Assembly: GCA_027625915.1 (NCBI GenBank)
Contig: JANTQA010000063.1
Coordinates: forward strand, 2,480,001 to 2,544,000
Origin: Anaeramoeba flamelloides
Taxonomy: Eukaryota > Metamonada > Anaeramoebidae
Length of the DNA: 64,000 nt
Direction of reading: 5' to 3'
Of the stretch, positions 11,569 through 24,300 are shown in pieces. A program made the translations under genes and the position numbers. The notes under the pieces are model-generated. The model saw only the letters and a program-made list of their open reading frames with translations. It was not told the origin of the DNA and searched no databases. Each line of letters opens with the position of its first letter. Position 1 is the first letter of the stretch.

Positions 11569-13842
11569 TTAATTTTTGCAAAATTCAAATTTTGCAGGAT
11601 AAAATATGGCACCATTTGTATTTCTAACTAAGATTATAGAATTTTTACAAGCATTTTTATTCTTAATTAAATCATTTTTTCTTATAAACCCAATTGCAAA
11701 TCCACAGCCACGGGCAAGAGAAAACATACCAGTGGTTATGAATCCAACTAAACAATGTTTATCGTTTTTTGACCATTTTTGATTAAATTTCAATTTCTTT
11801 GTAATTTTGTTTGATTCATCGCTCGTAGGAAAATAAAGGTGAGCATTTCTTTTCAAAGAACCTTTTTGGATTGCTGTTATTGTAATAGGGATAAAAGATT
11901 CAGAATTAGTATTCGTATTTAATGAATATATATTTTCGGCAAATTCTACATTAAAAGTATTTGTAGATTGTGTTGCTTGCATCTGATTTGTATTTGTGCT
12001 GTTATTGTTATTGCTGTTATTATTAGTATTAGTATTAGTATTATTATCATCATCGTTTTTCGGATTATTATTATTTGTTGATGATTTTAAAAGTGATGAG
12101 AAGTCTGGGAAAAAAGGAGAATTGATCCCAAATTTTTTATAATTAACTCTTTTCCCTTTATGCGTTTTCATCCATTTTTGAGATTCCTTTTCACTGACTA
12201 TTAATTTTGTAGCGCTTTGGTAAAAGGAAGGAGCTTCAATAAAATCATCTGGGAAAAATCTTCTTCCTGCTTCGGTTTCAATTCTATGTCTTTCCCTCAT
12301 CCCGATTGGTACGGCGCCAGAGTGCACTAAAGCAACCCAAAACTGTTTTGCATACCCCTTAGGAATTATTACATCAAACCCAGATCCGAAACCCAAGGCT
12401 TTAGATCCTGCTGTCTGTACTATCAAAACTGGAATTTTCTGGTTTGGATATGCCTTTGAGGAACGGACATTTGGAAATAATTTTTTCGAAGCTTCCTCCT
12501 CAATTTTTTTATTTGTTCTTTCGATCCCATTTAATAACTTTTTCCTTGTTTGTTTATCCCATAATTTAGATTTTGATAATTCTGAACACCACTTATATTG
12601 GATTTTTTTACTCAATTTTTCATATTTGGCTTTTTCTATTCTTGTTAAATTTTTTTGATTGAATTGGAATTCTTGTTCCCTTTCACGAGCTCTTTTCACA
12701 GTAAATTCCTTTGGGTTGATCACATCTAATGAAAGTATACACCCTTCTAACAAACTTGCTGGCTTGTTTATTTTTTTCAATGATTTCCAAACCATTGTTC
12801 GTTTTAATAATCCAGATTCTTCTTCTTCTATTTTCATTTCAGTTTCAGTTTCAGTTTCAGTTTCAGGTTTCATATCGTCGCCTTTGTTAATTTCTTTTTC
12901 TTTGTTAATTTCATTTTCTTTTTTTTTTTCCTTTTCATTTTCATTTTCCTTTTCATTTTCCTTTTCAAAATCAAACCATAAAACCTTTTGTAAAACATTT
13001 ATTGAAGATGGACCAATAATTGAAAATCTACAGGGCTGATTCTCAAGCTCATGAAAAGAGATCTCATTATTGATATTTTTGGAATTGATGAGGTCTACCA
13101 AAAGGGTTCTACAGGCAGGGTGTACCCAAATCCAAATTTTACGAGTTTTGTTTTTGTATTCCTCAATATTCGAATCAAATGAAATATAATCCCAAATAAA
13201 CCGAAAAGGGCAAACGACTTTTTTTTCACGATCTAAAATTAGTCTTGAGCTCCCTTGCCTGTTTCCCCTTAAAAATAGTCTATTCCCAATAGTTTTAAAA
13301 TTGAAGCCACTTTGCTTGTCAATTAATTGTGAAAAAAATGTAATTAGATTTTGTTGTTTGGCAACACATTCATAACACTGGTAATACGACTCGTCGTATA
13401 TTACGCTACTACGGGCTGCGAGTTTGTAACACCCGCGTAGTAATTTTTCATTTGTCCGGTAGGCAAGCTTGTAGCCAAACAGCTGATGCATGTGCATCCT
13501 TTTGGCATGCCAAATGTGTGTCTCAAGCCAGACGTGCTTTTTGGATCTCCTTTCATACTCCTTGAGCATGTTGTTGGGCTTTCTCCTCGATTGCCTGGAT
13601 TTTAATTTGCTTTTGCGTGGTGGGTTTTTTCCCATTTCCTTTTCAATATGCTTCCTCATTCGATGGGGGACCCTATGAATGTCATGAGACATTGTTCTCC
13701 TTCGAAGGTGCTTCGGGAGTGTCTGCGTTAATTGACAATTCCCTCTTCTCGTATTAAGTTCACTACGTAATTTTTTTAATTCTTTTGTTCTTGAATTTAA
13801 AAAATCATTTAAAGAGATTAAAGTTGGATTATACTCACTCAT
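11569..13842 (-). CDS. POP1: POP1, RNase P / RNase MRP protein subunit, 757 residues
   Basis: POP1 is the large protein of RNase P and RNase MRP, which mature tRNA 5' ends and pre-rRNA; it binds the catalytic RNA in the nucleus and nucleolus. The N-terminal POP1 domain is clear: RRRTMSHDIHRVPHRMRKH (about residues 47-65), the basic stretch that follows, then HVWLETHIWHAKRMHM (about 103-118). A central POPLD domain contains SGAVPIGMRERHRIETEAG (about 500-520). The C-terminus has CLVGFITTGMFSLARGCGFA. Linkers hold Lys/Glu/Asn repeats, a TETETET tract and an Asn/Thr-rich tract, all from short tandem DNA repeats. It is shorter than human POP1 (1024 residues) but appears whole and intronless. The start at 13842 is an ATG with the conserved domain following at once. 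Confidence 0.95.
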   Translation of the reverse strand: MSEYNPTLISLNDFLNSRTKELKKLRSELNTRRGNCQLTQTLPKHLRRRTMSHDIHRVPHRMRKHIEKEMGKNPPRKSKLKSRQSRRKPNNMLKEYERRSKKHVWLETHIWHAKRMHMHQLFGYKLAYRTNEKLLRGCYKLAARSSVIYDESYYQCYECVAKQQNLITFFSQLIDKQSGFNFKTIGNRLFLRGNRQGSSRLILDREKKVVCPFRFIWDYISFDSNIEEYKNKTRKIWIWVHPACRTLLVDLINSKNINNEISFHELENQPCRFSIIGPSSINVLQKVLWFDFEKENEKENENEKEKKKENEINKEKEINKGDDMKPETETETETEMKIEEEESGLLKRTMVWKSLKKINKPASLLEGCILSLDVINPKEFTVKRAREREQEFQFNQKNLTRIEKAKYEKLSKKIQYKWCSELSKSKLWDKQTRKKLLNGIERTNKKIEEEASKKLFPNVRSSKAYPNQKIPVLIVQTAGSKALGFGSGFDVIIPKGYAKQFWVALVHSGAVPIGMRERHRIETEAGRRFFPDDFIEAPSFYQSATKLIVSEKESQKWMKTHKGKRVNYKKFGINSPFFPDFSSLLKSSTNNNNPKNDDDNNTNTNTNNNSNNNNSTNTNQMQATQSTNTFNVEFAENIYSLNTNTNSESFIPITITAIQKGSLKRNAHLYFPTSDESNKITKKLKFNQKWSKNDKHCLVGFITTGMFSLARGCGFAIGFIRKNDLIKNKNACKNSIILVRNTNGAIFYPAKFEFCKN

Positions 13843-15029
13843 GATTGGATATGGTTGGTTTGTTTATTGACAAATTAGATTATTAAAAAATAAAAAAACA
13901 AGAGAAAAATAATAAAAAAATGAAAGATTTTGGATTTTTTTGAATCAACAGAATAATGAAGAAATTATGATAATGCTTTAATGTTCTCATTAGTTTTTTT
14001 TTTAGAAATTTTGAATGTTTTTGGGATTAGAGTTTTTTAAGGAGAAGGATAAGATCCAAATGTGTTACTATGGAATGTAAATCACAATAATGGTTCATGA
14101 TTTAAATGTTCAGGAAAAATTGGTTAGTAAAATTGTACTATTTGTTGATCTAATTACAGTTGTCAAAATCAGGTGTTCTCGAATAGTTTATTATCTGTTT
14201 TCGAAATAAAAAGCGTGTTTTTTTGTTATAGAAGGTGTAAACATGTACAGATCTAAGAAACTGGCAATAAGCCTTAAAAAATATGGTGTTGGTGACTTAT
14301 TGTTCAATTCTATAAAAAGAAATTATAAAAATAAAGGATTGAATTGGAAAAATTATTCCGAAAATATAGAAGTCAATTTTTGAAAGAAGATTTTTATCAA
14401 TCAAAAATATAAATAAATTCAAAATATTTTGGAATATTATTGAAAATTTTCAAAAATTCTAAATAAAGTATATATGTAATTTAAATTTGAATAAAATTAA
14501 CTTGACCTTTACTTTCAAAATTGAACGAACATAGGTATACGATTCGGGGGTCAAAGTGAATAGGATGTTCCAAATGAACTATCAGAAAAAAAAGCACGTA
14601 ATCTAATATTTTGAAGTAGGATTATAGGAGTTGTCGTCGAGGAATTATTTTGATTATTGTTGTATAAAAGTTGATCTCATCAATTAAAAATGATCTTTTT
14701 GTTAGGAAAAAATTCAAACAATTTTATTAAAATAAATCTACTTTTCAAAACAAATTTAAAAGCTTGAAGCATCAATATTTCACATTTTAAATATGGTTTT
14801 CAAAAATTTTTTGTAAAATGTGGAAAATAGGTACAGTTTTTAAAAAAGTCTATTTTTGAACAAAATTAAATAATTAACCATTTAATATTTTTATAAATTA
14901 TTTTCACATAGAATGGTAATATTTTATCCTACAACCAGTTTCAAAAATTGAAAAACAAAGAATATTCAATCTTTGCGTTATATCTAATTATTTTACATTA
15001 AATCTTGAGATAAAAAAATTGAAATAGTA

Positions 15030-15225
15030 CAGTCAGCTCCACTTTTAAGGCACAAACTTTAACGAAATTTAAAGTAACAATAAAAATCTCAAATTAAGGT
15101 ACAAAATTCAATTTTAGTAAAATGATTTGTAAAAAAAAAAATTCCAAATTTTGTGCCTTAATTTGAGATTTTTTTTGTGCCTTAAATTTCGTTGAAAGTT
15201 TGTGTCTTAAAAGTGGAACTGACTG
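15030..15225. mobile_element. Mariner-type MITE, copy 3
   Basis: A 196-bp palindrome flanked by TA on both sides (15028-15029 and 15226-15227). It starts CAGTCAGCTCCACTTTTAAG and ends CTTAAAAGTGGAACTGACTG, one of the best-preserved pairs of tips in the family. Confidence 0.86.
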
Positions 15226-15988
15226 TAAATTTGTTTTTAAAAATTATCTTCATAAAAAAAAATAAATTTAAATGACATATTCAATGTTTGTTGAACTGGT
15301 ACAATTAAAGGTATTTTAAAATCAGAGAAGGATTTTCAACAAAAAAAACAACACATTCACAATTACCTTTGAATTAATTTTACAGAACATTTTTGTGAAC
15401 AGATCAGATGATTGAGTCAATACTTTTTTGTAAAAAAATTTCTGATTAAACAGGATTTGTCATAAAAAACACATCACACAGTGGTGTAAATAACTCGTGT
15501 TGGCAACCTTTAATCAATTACAAAAATTATTCTCGAGTTTTTTTTTTTCAGACTTGTGTATTTGAAAATAGAGAAATACCCCCATATATTCTTGGTTCCA
15601 ATTTAAATTGACTTTAGAGGTTAGATATTTGATTAATTATAAATGGTTCAACAATATTAAATGCTTTTGTTTCAAAAATTTCGTTCTTTCCAAAATTTGC
15701 TAAGATCTAATGTTTTTTTTATAAAAATCAAAAAATGAAATTTTACTCATTTCTAATGTTGTCAAAAAATTACATTCTATTTATTTAAAAAGAAGAGAGG
15801 CGCTTCAACAAATTACCTTTTAATCTTTCATTATCTTCATAATTCAATTTTCAAATTTATCTAAAGAACCCAATTTCTTGTTGATATACTATTTTCATCC
15901 CATTGATTAAGTTCTTTTCTATCTAAAGTCAACCAATATTTTTTGTATCGGTTAAGGACTATCTAAAAAAAGGCCATTTCTGGGGTAT

Positions 15989-16003
15989 GGGGGGGGGGGG
16001 GGG
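15989..16003 (+). repeat. G15 homopolymer run
   Basis: Fifteen consecutive G inside element J, in DNA that otherwise has almost no G/C runs. Confidence 0.9.
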
Positions 16004-16523
16004 TGAAACACCACTGTTTTAGACATTTTATCTTTTTCAATTCACCAGAAACCCAAAATTGATATTTTTTGCGAATTTTTTGCAATTTTTTTAATCCAAA
16101 AACATTTTTTGGATTTTTAAAATCGTGTGTAATTTTTTTGGGCGCAGCTAATTTTTAGCAACCTCAAAAAAATGAAAAAGAAATTTTTTTTTCTTATCAA
16201 AATCAAATTGACGATCTTTTTTCTATCGTTTCGAACAAAAATTTTTGAAGGGTACTCAAATACTCTTATAAATCACATAAAAAATTTTTTACAAAAAAAG
16301 ATCAGAACACATATAATTTTTTTTACAAATAAGATCAAAAAATTCCAAACATAAAAGATGAAAAAATAAAAAAATAAAAAAAATCTTTTTCGCATTTTGA
16401 GAAAAACAAACAATGAAAATGAATGTCAAATAAAAAACACATCACTTCTAACTTTTCCCCTTTTCATTTTAAATTATTTTTAAAATGACAAAGTAAATTT
16501 TCCATTTCGATAAATTCAATGTT

Positions 16524-16619
16524 CACAACCCAATCATTATCGTTCTCATTGAAGTATTGTCTTCCAATCTATTTTTACAACCAAAAAAGGAAAGTTAAAA
16601 CGATAATGGTTGGGTTGTG
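16524..16619. repeat. Hairpin inside element J
   Basis: The stretch 16524-16544 and the reverse complement of 16599-16619 agree at 20 of 21 positions (CACAACCCAATCATTATCGT against its complement), with a 54-nt loop. It sits near the middle of element J. Confidence 0.75.
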
Positions 16620-16896
16620 GTTTTCAGTGTCAGGTTTGCTAATAAGAATCTGATCTGTCAAAATAAAAAAAACCTAAAAATCTGAAATTTGATCGTTCTT
16701 CTGGATACTAAGGGATAAAGAACATATTTCACTCGTGTTTTAATCCCTGTAAAGGCAATAGTGGCCTTTTTTTAGATAATCCTTAAATTTTGGTAATGGG
16801 TTTAAAATAAAAAACACATGGCTTATTTACACCACTACGTGTTTTTTTTCAAAACACAAATTATTTTCCTCTGACGGATTAAATTTTATGAACTCA

Positions 16897-17760
16897 CCAT
16901 TGTGAAAAAAATTTGGGTCATTAAAAAAAATTGGGTCAGTCAAAAATTTGTTTTCGTTTTTTAAATAGTAAATATTAGCAAAATGATTTTTGATCAAAGT
17001 AAAATTTTATGAACAAATCTTACATTTAAGAAAAACCAAAGTCACTATCAATAATAATTTTCAAAGGCAAAATTATTTCGTTGCATTTTGTGCTTATAGA
17101 ATTAATGTGGAACTCTAAAAAACAAAAATTTATTTTTAATTGTAAACTTTACTAAAAATGTTGATTTTTTTTATTAGATTACATTCCAAGATCTAGTTAA
17201 TCATTGTTTGGGAAGACCAAAAATTAATAACCGTTTTAAATTAAGGTTTGTCTAAGGGGATTTTAAGAATTTAAATGGTTTCTGAAATCTTGATATTTCG
17301 GTATTTTGAAGTTTTGATTGTAAAACATTAGTGGAAAACAACCTCTTTCGAAAAAACATCTTTCATTGGAAGATTTTAAATTCAATTTGATTTAAAAGGT
17401 TATTTAAGATTAACCGTGATAAATTTGCGTTCATTAACAATGATAAATATCTTATTGAATTAATAGATTTTAATATATCCTATTAAATATTTCTCTTATT
17501 TTTGGTAAAGTTGACAATTAAAAATCAATTTTTGTTTTTTAGAGTTCCACAGTAATTCTAAAAGGTTAAAATGCAACAATTTAAGTTTGCCTTTGAAAAT
17601 TATTATTGATAGTGACTTTGGTTTTTCTTAAATGTAAGATTTGTTCATAAAATTTTACTTTGATCAAAAATCATTTTGCTAATATTTACTATTTAAAAAA
17701 CGAAAACAAATTTTTGACTGACCCAATTTTTTTTAATGACCCAAATTTTTTTCCCAATGG
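16897..17760. mobile_element. PIF/Harbinger-like MITE E, copy 1 (864 bp)
   Basis: It has very long inverted arms: 16897-~17160 against ~17500-17760, starting CCATTGTGAAAAAAATTTGG and ending in its complement. It is flanked by TCA on both sides (16894-16896 and 17761-17763). The second copy (57376-57572) is flanked by TTA. A 3-bp T-N-A duplication fits the PIF/Harbinger superfamily, but the tip sequence is not diagnostic, so the superfamily is inferred. No transposase lies in the ~340-bp centre. Confidence 0.78.
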
Positions 17761-18334
17761 TCATTAAAAACACTTTTTCTTTGCTACAATACTGTTATTT
17801 TAACAAGAACAAATGAAAATTTTTTATTTCAAGTTCTCCAAAATTTTACCAATATTGTGTTGAACAAACAACATAGATCTTGATTACAAAATTACATATA
17901 AATAATATTTTTGGTGATTATTTATGCTTCCTGAGGGAACCCTTTATAAAATTTTGATTAATTTGATTTTAACAGTTTTTGAGATTGGAATTCCCTAAAC
18001 TTGATTAGTACCGATTGTAAAAATCTTGAACCTCGGTTTCACATGAATAGAAAAAGCATAGCATCAAAAAACCAAAAAAATGTCCACTTTTACCATTTTT
18101 CCAATTTAAAATACCAAATTTTAGTACAAATGGAACAAGCTCAAATTTTGGTTTTGTCTTACGTTTTGAATTCTATTTTGATCCAAAATCAATCTAATTT
18201 TTGACTCTGTTTTTGTTCGAAAGTGAACAAAATAAGACATTAAAAAAAATATTTGAAATGGGAACACTTAGTGACGTCTTTGAATTAAAACTGATTTTCC
18301 ACTTTTGTTTCAGAAACAATAATCATTTTTTCTA

Positions 18335-21300
18335 ATGAATATATATTTTGGGTATGGAAATGAACTGAAAAATACTTTTACCAATTATGAATTAACAGAA
18401 AACGAAACAAATAGTCAAAGTCCTTTCAGAAACTACCAAATAAACACTCTCAACTCTTTTAAATTGAATGTAAAAGTTAAAAAAATCAGTTGCAGCAAGA
18501 ATAGTATCCTTCTGTTAACAACTAAAGGGAAAGTATTTCAAATCACTAAAGATTCCACAACACAGCTAACAATTTTTAAGAAGAAAATTAATGATATAGC
18601 CTCTGGCTATGGCCACCATTTGGCAAGTAGTGATAGTTACATTTATTCTTGGTTTGACGAAACACAACCACAAGATTATAAACAATTATTACGACTTTCA
18701 GGTTACCAACCAACAACGCCAACTAAAACAACCACCAGCCACTATTTTGATTACGGAAAAATTTTTGTGTACGCTGGAAAATACAATTCCTTTATTTACC
18801 AATCGGGATCTTTTTTTGGCAATGGTTTGATCATTTTATTTTTTTTCTTTTTTCATTTTCATTTTCTTTTTCTTTTTCATTTTCTTTTTCTTTTTCTTTT
18901 TTTTTTTTGAATTGAACAAAACACTAAAAAATTGCAATTTGAAAATTATTGATATTTGAACAGTATTGAAAATGAGTATGATCCCCAAAAATAAAAAACC
19001 AAAATTTTTGAAAAACAATTGATCTTTTCTTGCTTTAAATTTCCTAAGACTTAAGGACTACGTTTTCAGGCAAAAACTGGGGAAATTGTTTATAAAAACA
19101 CTCTTGAAAGTGTTCCTTAATCTCAGTAAAATTTACACATCAATGGTTTTTGAAAAAAAAGTTCAACACAGATTTTTCATTGGGAACATTTATAGAACCT
19201 GAAAACAAAAAGTAAAATCAATAAAAAGAAGAAACCAATTAACTTTTAATAATAACCCATTATATTATTTTCAATCAACCCAACAAATACAATTTTAATC
19301 TACGTTCATATCGAAATGGTTGGTGTGCTTTTGGAGATCCCAAAAATAGTCACTTTTTTGAACAAATTTTTAAGAATTGGATCAATCAAAGAAAAATCCA
19401 GACCAAAAGATAGTATTAAAAAAACTGTTATTGTGTGGAATACTTCATTTTGTCTTTATTTATTTATTCTTCTATTCATTGATCTTACTTTGAATTTTCA
19501 GGAAGGTTATCAATTAAAAATCGTGTTGAACTTTTTTTCCACAATTGTGAGAGAATTTCTTTTCCAAACAAAATGGTAAAATTTCACAATTTTACCCTTC
19601 TTAGATCCTACCAAAACTTGATTTTACAATATTTCATAATTTCCATTTCAAATCTATTAACACAAAACAATTTCCCAAGCAGTTCTAAATATTGTTTTTA
19701 GTTGCTTTTACAAGTTTGAAATGCTTTAGAATTTGAACTTGTACTCGGAAATCCCCAAAAGCCCTTTTTTTAAGGACGATTCAAATTTTATGCTCTGTGA
19801 TGGTTGAAATAAAATACTATAAACAGAAAAAAAGCTTTAAAAGACAATGAATTTTGGAAAAGTCAAAATATTGCAATTTTTGGAATTTTTGAATTTTTTA
19901 GATTTTGCTGGAAAATCATTTTTTGATCCAAAAACTTATTGAATTTCCGAACAAAACAAGGCAAAATTAAAAAGTTATTTTTTTTTATATTAAGAAAATG
20001 CCACTCCACTTTCTTTTCAAGTATATTTATACTCTCTCGCTACACTCTAACATACTTGAAAAGAAAGTGGAGAGACATTTTCCTAATGAAATTTTTTTCT
20101 TCAAAATTTGTTGAGAATAATTTGGATTTGATGAAGGAAAATTGTTTTTTGCCCAACTCAAAATTTTTCAAAAAAAACCTAAAATTTTCAAGTGAGCAAG
20201 ATCCCTTAGATCAAGTTTCTTTTAAGTCTATAAATATGTTACTAGGTGGAAAAATAGTATTCACTGACCATAAAATTCGGATAATCCTTAAAAATTTTCA
20301 TTCAATAATCTGTTTGAAAAAATTTGTTTTATGTTTGTTTAATTTTAATTTTGAAATGAGTAATTTTTTTGTCATCTTTTTTTGAATGAAAATTCTTTTT
20401 TAAAGAAGTGAATGTAAAATAACACAATAAACAAACACCACCCAAGGGTGCGAACGTAGTCGTTAAGGCTTACAATCCCTGGGATTTGAAAAAAAGATTA
20501 TCTTGTATTCGGCGTGACGACTTGTTGTTTTGGCTCATAACTGATCGATCTTCGAATTTTGAATTAGTTGATTTTGAAAAAAGTTTTTAAAAAATGAATT
20601 TTAATGTTTCAGAAATCGAAATTGAAGAATGAAAGTCTAATAGATTGAGAGATCTGTTATAAACTCCTCTGATTAGGAATGTCAATTGAAATTTTTATCA
20701 GTTTTGGTCAATTAACTAAAAAAAAAATAATTATATTTTTGAAAAGATCCAAATAAAACAGAACCAAAATATCAAGTCACCACACACCATATAAAATAAT
20801 CATTTTTCAAATTTGAGGTATTGTAACTTTAAATTTCTTCAATTTGAAACAAATTATTTTCATAAGTACAAAATCTATTTAATTCAATTTAATCTAATTT
20901 GTGATTGCTTTGATAACTCTCTATTTTTGACAAAGTAAGGATTTTGTAACATTCTTTCGAGAAAAAATAACCCATTTGAAAAATGAAAAAAATGAAAAAA
21001 AAAAAAACAATCTTCGAGATCTCAAAAAGGCAGGCAAAGAGTGACACTTCAAAATGACATAGTTGTTTTCAAACTTATAAACCACAACCATTCTAATTGG
21101 AAATTGAGTGTCTCTCTTTGGTGCTTTTTTCTGAAAAATCCCCTAGTTTTTGATTGTTGATTTTTGGAGATCGATCGCGCTTCACATGTTGATTGTGTTT
21201 TTGATTGGTATTAAGCACTCATGAAAAATAAAAAATTGTTTTTCAATTTCAGAAATTTTTTTTTTGCCATAATAATTTGACCCTTAATAACAATTATTTT

Positions 21301-24300
21301 TTCAAGCAAGACATAAAAATCTTAACTAAGATATTTCCAAAAAAGTGGGGCAAATTTATTTTAAAATATATTTATTAAACCCAATCTTCAAAAAAGTATT
21401 TAAAATAACAAAACCATTAACCACCATTTATTGATTCTTGATAATAATTCAATTTGTTTCTTAGTATCGTATTACATAAATAAAAGATATTAAATACTCT
21501 TCTCTCGTTTTTATTTGATATTTTTTGGGGGTTAAAATTGGTATTTATTCTTTTCTTTTTTATCGAAAAACTCGTTATCATAACTTGTTTCATCTCAACA
21601 AAATTTCAAAATAGAATTGAAAACATATAACTGTATTTGGTTCTTTAACAAACCATTTGTACCCTTTCCATATTTACAGTTTTTTATTGAAATTGGTCGT
21701 ACATTGTTTTCACCAAAAAAAGTGCTTTTTTTTTTTCATTTTTTGAAAATATTTCATCTAACATATTATTAAATAAATATCTTAGTTATTAATCCAACCG
21801 GTATTAATATTAAACTTAATTTGATATTCACAATTAATGAATAACTCCACACACAAAGATGATTTTTTTATGAAATGTAATAAAAAAATGCACCACTTTT
21901 TTGGAAATACCTTATATTTCAAAAAGTGTGACTCACAGGAAATAATAATTTGATAAAAAAAAAAAAATCTTTAGTATTCAAGAACAACAAATAATTAAAT
22001 CTTATTAATAATTCACTTTTAAATTATTCACTTTTAAATTATTCTAAATATCTAAAAGTTTGATATTTTTTTTTTTTTTTTTTATTTTTAAGGGAGGAAA
22101 TTAGTTTCCTCTTACAGCCGTTAGGTTTTTTTTAATTTTTGTTTTTATTAGAAAATCAATAGATTTTCGAAACAAAAACAGAAAAAGTGAAAAAAAAGCT
22201 AGGCACTCTTCGTTAGTCTTTCCAGAATTCAAAATAATTGAGCAAAATCTATGATTTACTCCATTCTTTTGAATTCTAGAAAACCGCCGTTAGGTTTTCT
22301 TGAGCTTTCTGTTTATTTGGAAAATCAATAGATTTTCGTTTGGTTTTTTTTACTTTAGAAATAAATAGAAAACTCAAAAAAACCTAACGAAAATCTATTG
22401 ATTTTCCAAATAAATAGAAAACACAAAAAAACCTAGAACACTTCACAAATAAAATAGAAAACCTCAAAAAAACCTAGAAAACTTCACAAATCAAACAAAA
22501 AACCCCAATAAAACCATCATTAGGTTTTTTTAATTTGAGAAAGAAAAAGAAAATTTCAAAAATTTTCTTTTTATTTCTTAAATTAAAAAAAACCCTAGGC
22601 ACTCTACGGCACAACCCTAATTTCTAAATTTTTGTTTAGAAATTTTAATAGAGTCATAAATTTCTTTATCATTAACAAAAGTTTGATATTTTAAAAATAA
22701 AAAAAAATAAAATCAAAAACTAAAAAAAATAGTGAATCAAAAATTTTTAAAATGAGCATTATAAATTGTTTCTTACTAAGCCTTCAATGAAAAAAGGTTA
22801 AAAAGAAGATTTTTTATCCCCCCCCCCTGGCTGAACCTTCTTTATATTGAGAAGAAGAGTTGCAAAGGAAAAAGATCAAGTGATTACTTGTTAATACTGG
22901 AGAAACTGCAAAACGAAAGTGTGAGTAACTTGAAAATAAAAACTTAAAAGCAAAGGTAAAAAATATCAAAGGTTTTGATAGCAAAAAATCAGATCAAAAA
23001 GAAAAAAGAAATTACAACAATTAAAACAACGATCCCCAAATGAATATTCATTATCAATTATCAAATTAAAAAAAATTAACCAAAAGTATTGTGGTTGTGA
23101 TTTTAAGAGTCCTTAATTAAAAATAGGATTGGTTTTTTTGTTGATTTTTTACCAATTGCTTCTTATAAACCCTTCTTAAATTTTTTTTTTCTAAATTTGA
23201 ATTTTTTACACTTTTTCCTTTTTTCTTTTTTTTCAATTTTTGGGTTTTACTTTTTAAACATAAAAAAAGAATTAAACTTTAATGAAATAATTTACAACTG
23301 CGAGAGTTTAAAATTATTTTCATTAATTAATAATCGTAAAATCTATGGTTTTACGCTTAAATTCCTTTCAGAAAAAAAAGTATAAGTACACTTAGGCTGT
23401 AATTTACACTTCTTCTTCAATAAAAAAAAATAAAAAAGAAGATTTTTTGATAATAAACATATGATACTTTAAAAGTCATTACATAGTTTCAATTTTTTTT
23501 TTAGTTTATTGTATTTTCTAAGATCTTTTTTTTTTTTTTTCAGCCCGAATTTCTGAAAAAAAAAATAATAATAAAATCCAAGTATTTCCCCAATCTCTCT
23601 AGATTAAACTTAAAAGTATTACTATTTGTTCCATTAAATGATTTTAAGGGTGTGACCTTTTAAATAAAAAATTTTTTATTATTATGCAATTCTTAAAATA
23701 TTTCTAATAAATATAATTTTTGCGACATTTTTTTATTTTTTTCAACGTTTTGTGAAAAAGCAACAATTTAAGAATTTGGAATCAACATAATTTTTAAATA
23801 TTAGGGTTTTTATGTAATATTTTTGAAGAATATGAATTTTAGAACAGGTATTCCAAAATAGATTTTTTTGCTTAAATTGTCAAACATAAAAATATTTATA
23901 GGTAATATTTTTGCTGAATATGAAATATGGGACATAAATTACAGAAAATGAATTACAGGACATAAATTGCAAAATAGATGATTTTTTTAAGATTAAAAGA
24001 TCAATAAAGTATTTTTATTTAAAAAATTGAAACAAAACAATAAAAAAATTGTTTTGGCTTTCATTATTTCAATTTTCTGGGTCTTGTCTTAATTAGTACA
24101 ATAATTTATTAACATACATGTCATTTTTATTGAATTTCTAGTATTCATTAAGACTTCTTTGTATATGGGATATGATACAATAGATGATGTGTTATTCACT
24201 TTAGTGTGCTAATCGAAAACTATTTTCTTCTCTCTTGAAACTCTTTTTTATTAAAATATGTTTCTTCTGGGAGAGTTATCTGTTTTTGGAGTTTCAGATT

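Larger units (their letters stand above)
15462..16850. mobile_element. TIR element J with an inner TIR pair
   Basis: Outer inverted ends: AACACATCACACAGTGGTGT with GTAAATAAC on the left, and TTATTTACACCACTACGTG on the right. Inside is a second inverted pair (GGACTATCTAAAAAAAGGCC at ~15955 against GGCCTTTTTTTAGATAATCC at ~16764), about 845 bp apart. The inner part holds a 15-base G run and a hairpin. This looks like one element within another, or one element with two TIR layers. No transposase was seen. Confidence 0.6.
13843..18334. other. Spacer between POP1 and the RCC1-BTB gene (divergent 5' ends)
   Basis: It holds a degenerate repeat at 14390-14640 that resembles 37790-38180, mariner MITE copy 3, TIR element J and PIF-like MITE copy 1. 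Between 17764 and 18334 I see only AT-rich sequence with a 67-codon frame (18001-18204) that I cannot assign. Promoters of both flanking genes should lie at the two ends, but none can be read. Confidence 0.6.

Noticed and set aside
12659-13039. 126-codon Ser/Phe-rich plus-strand frame
   Set aside because: Antisense of the POP1 low-complexity linkers; POP1 on the minus strand explains the region.
18001-18204. 67-codon frame upstream of the RCC1-BTB gene
   Set aside because: It starts with a non-ATG codon and shows no recognisable family or link in frame to the downstream gene.
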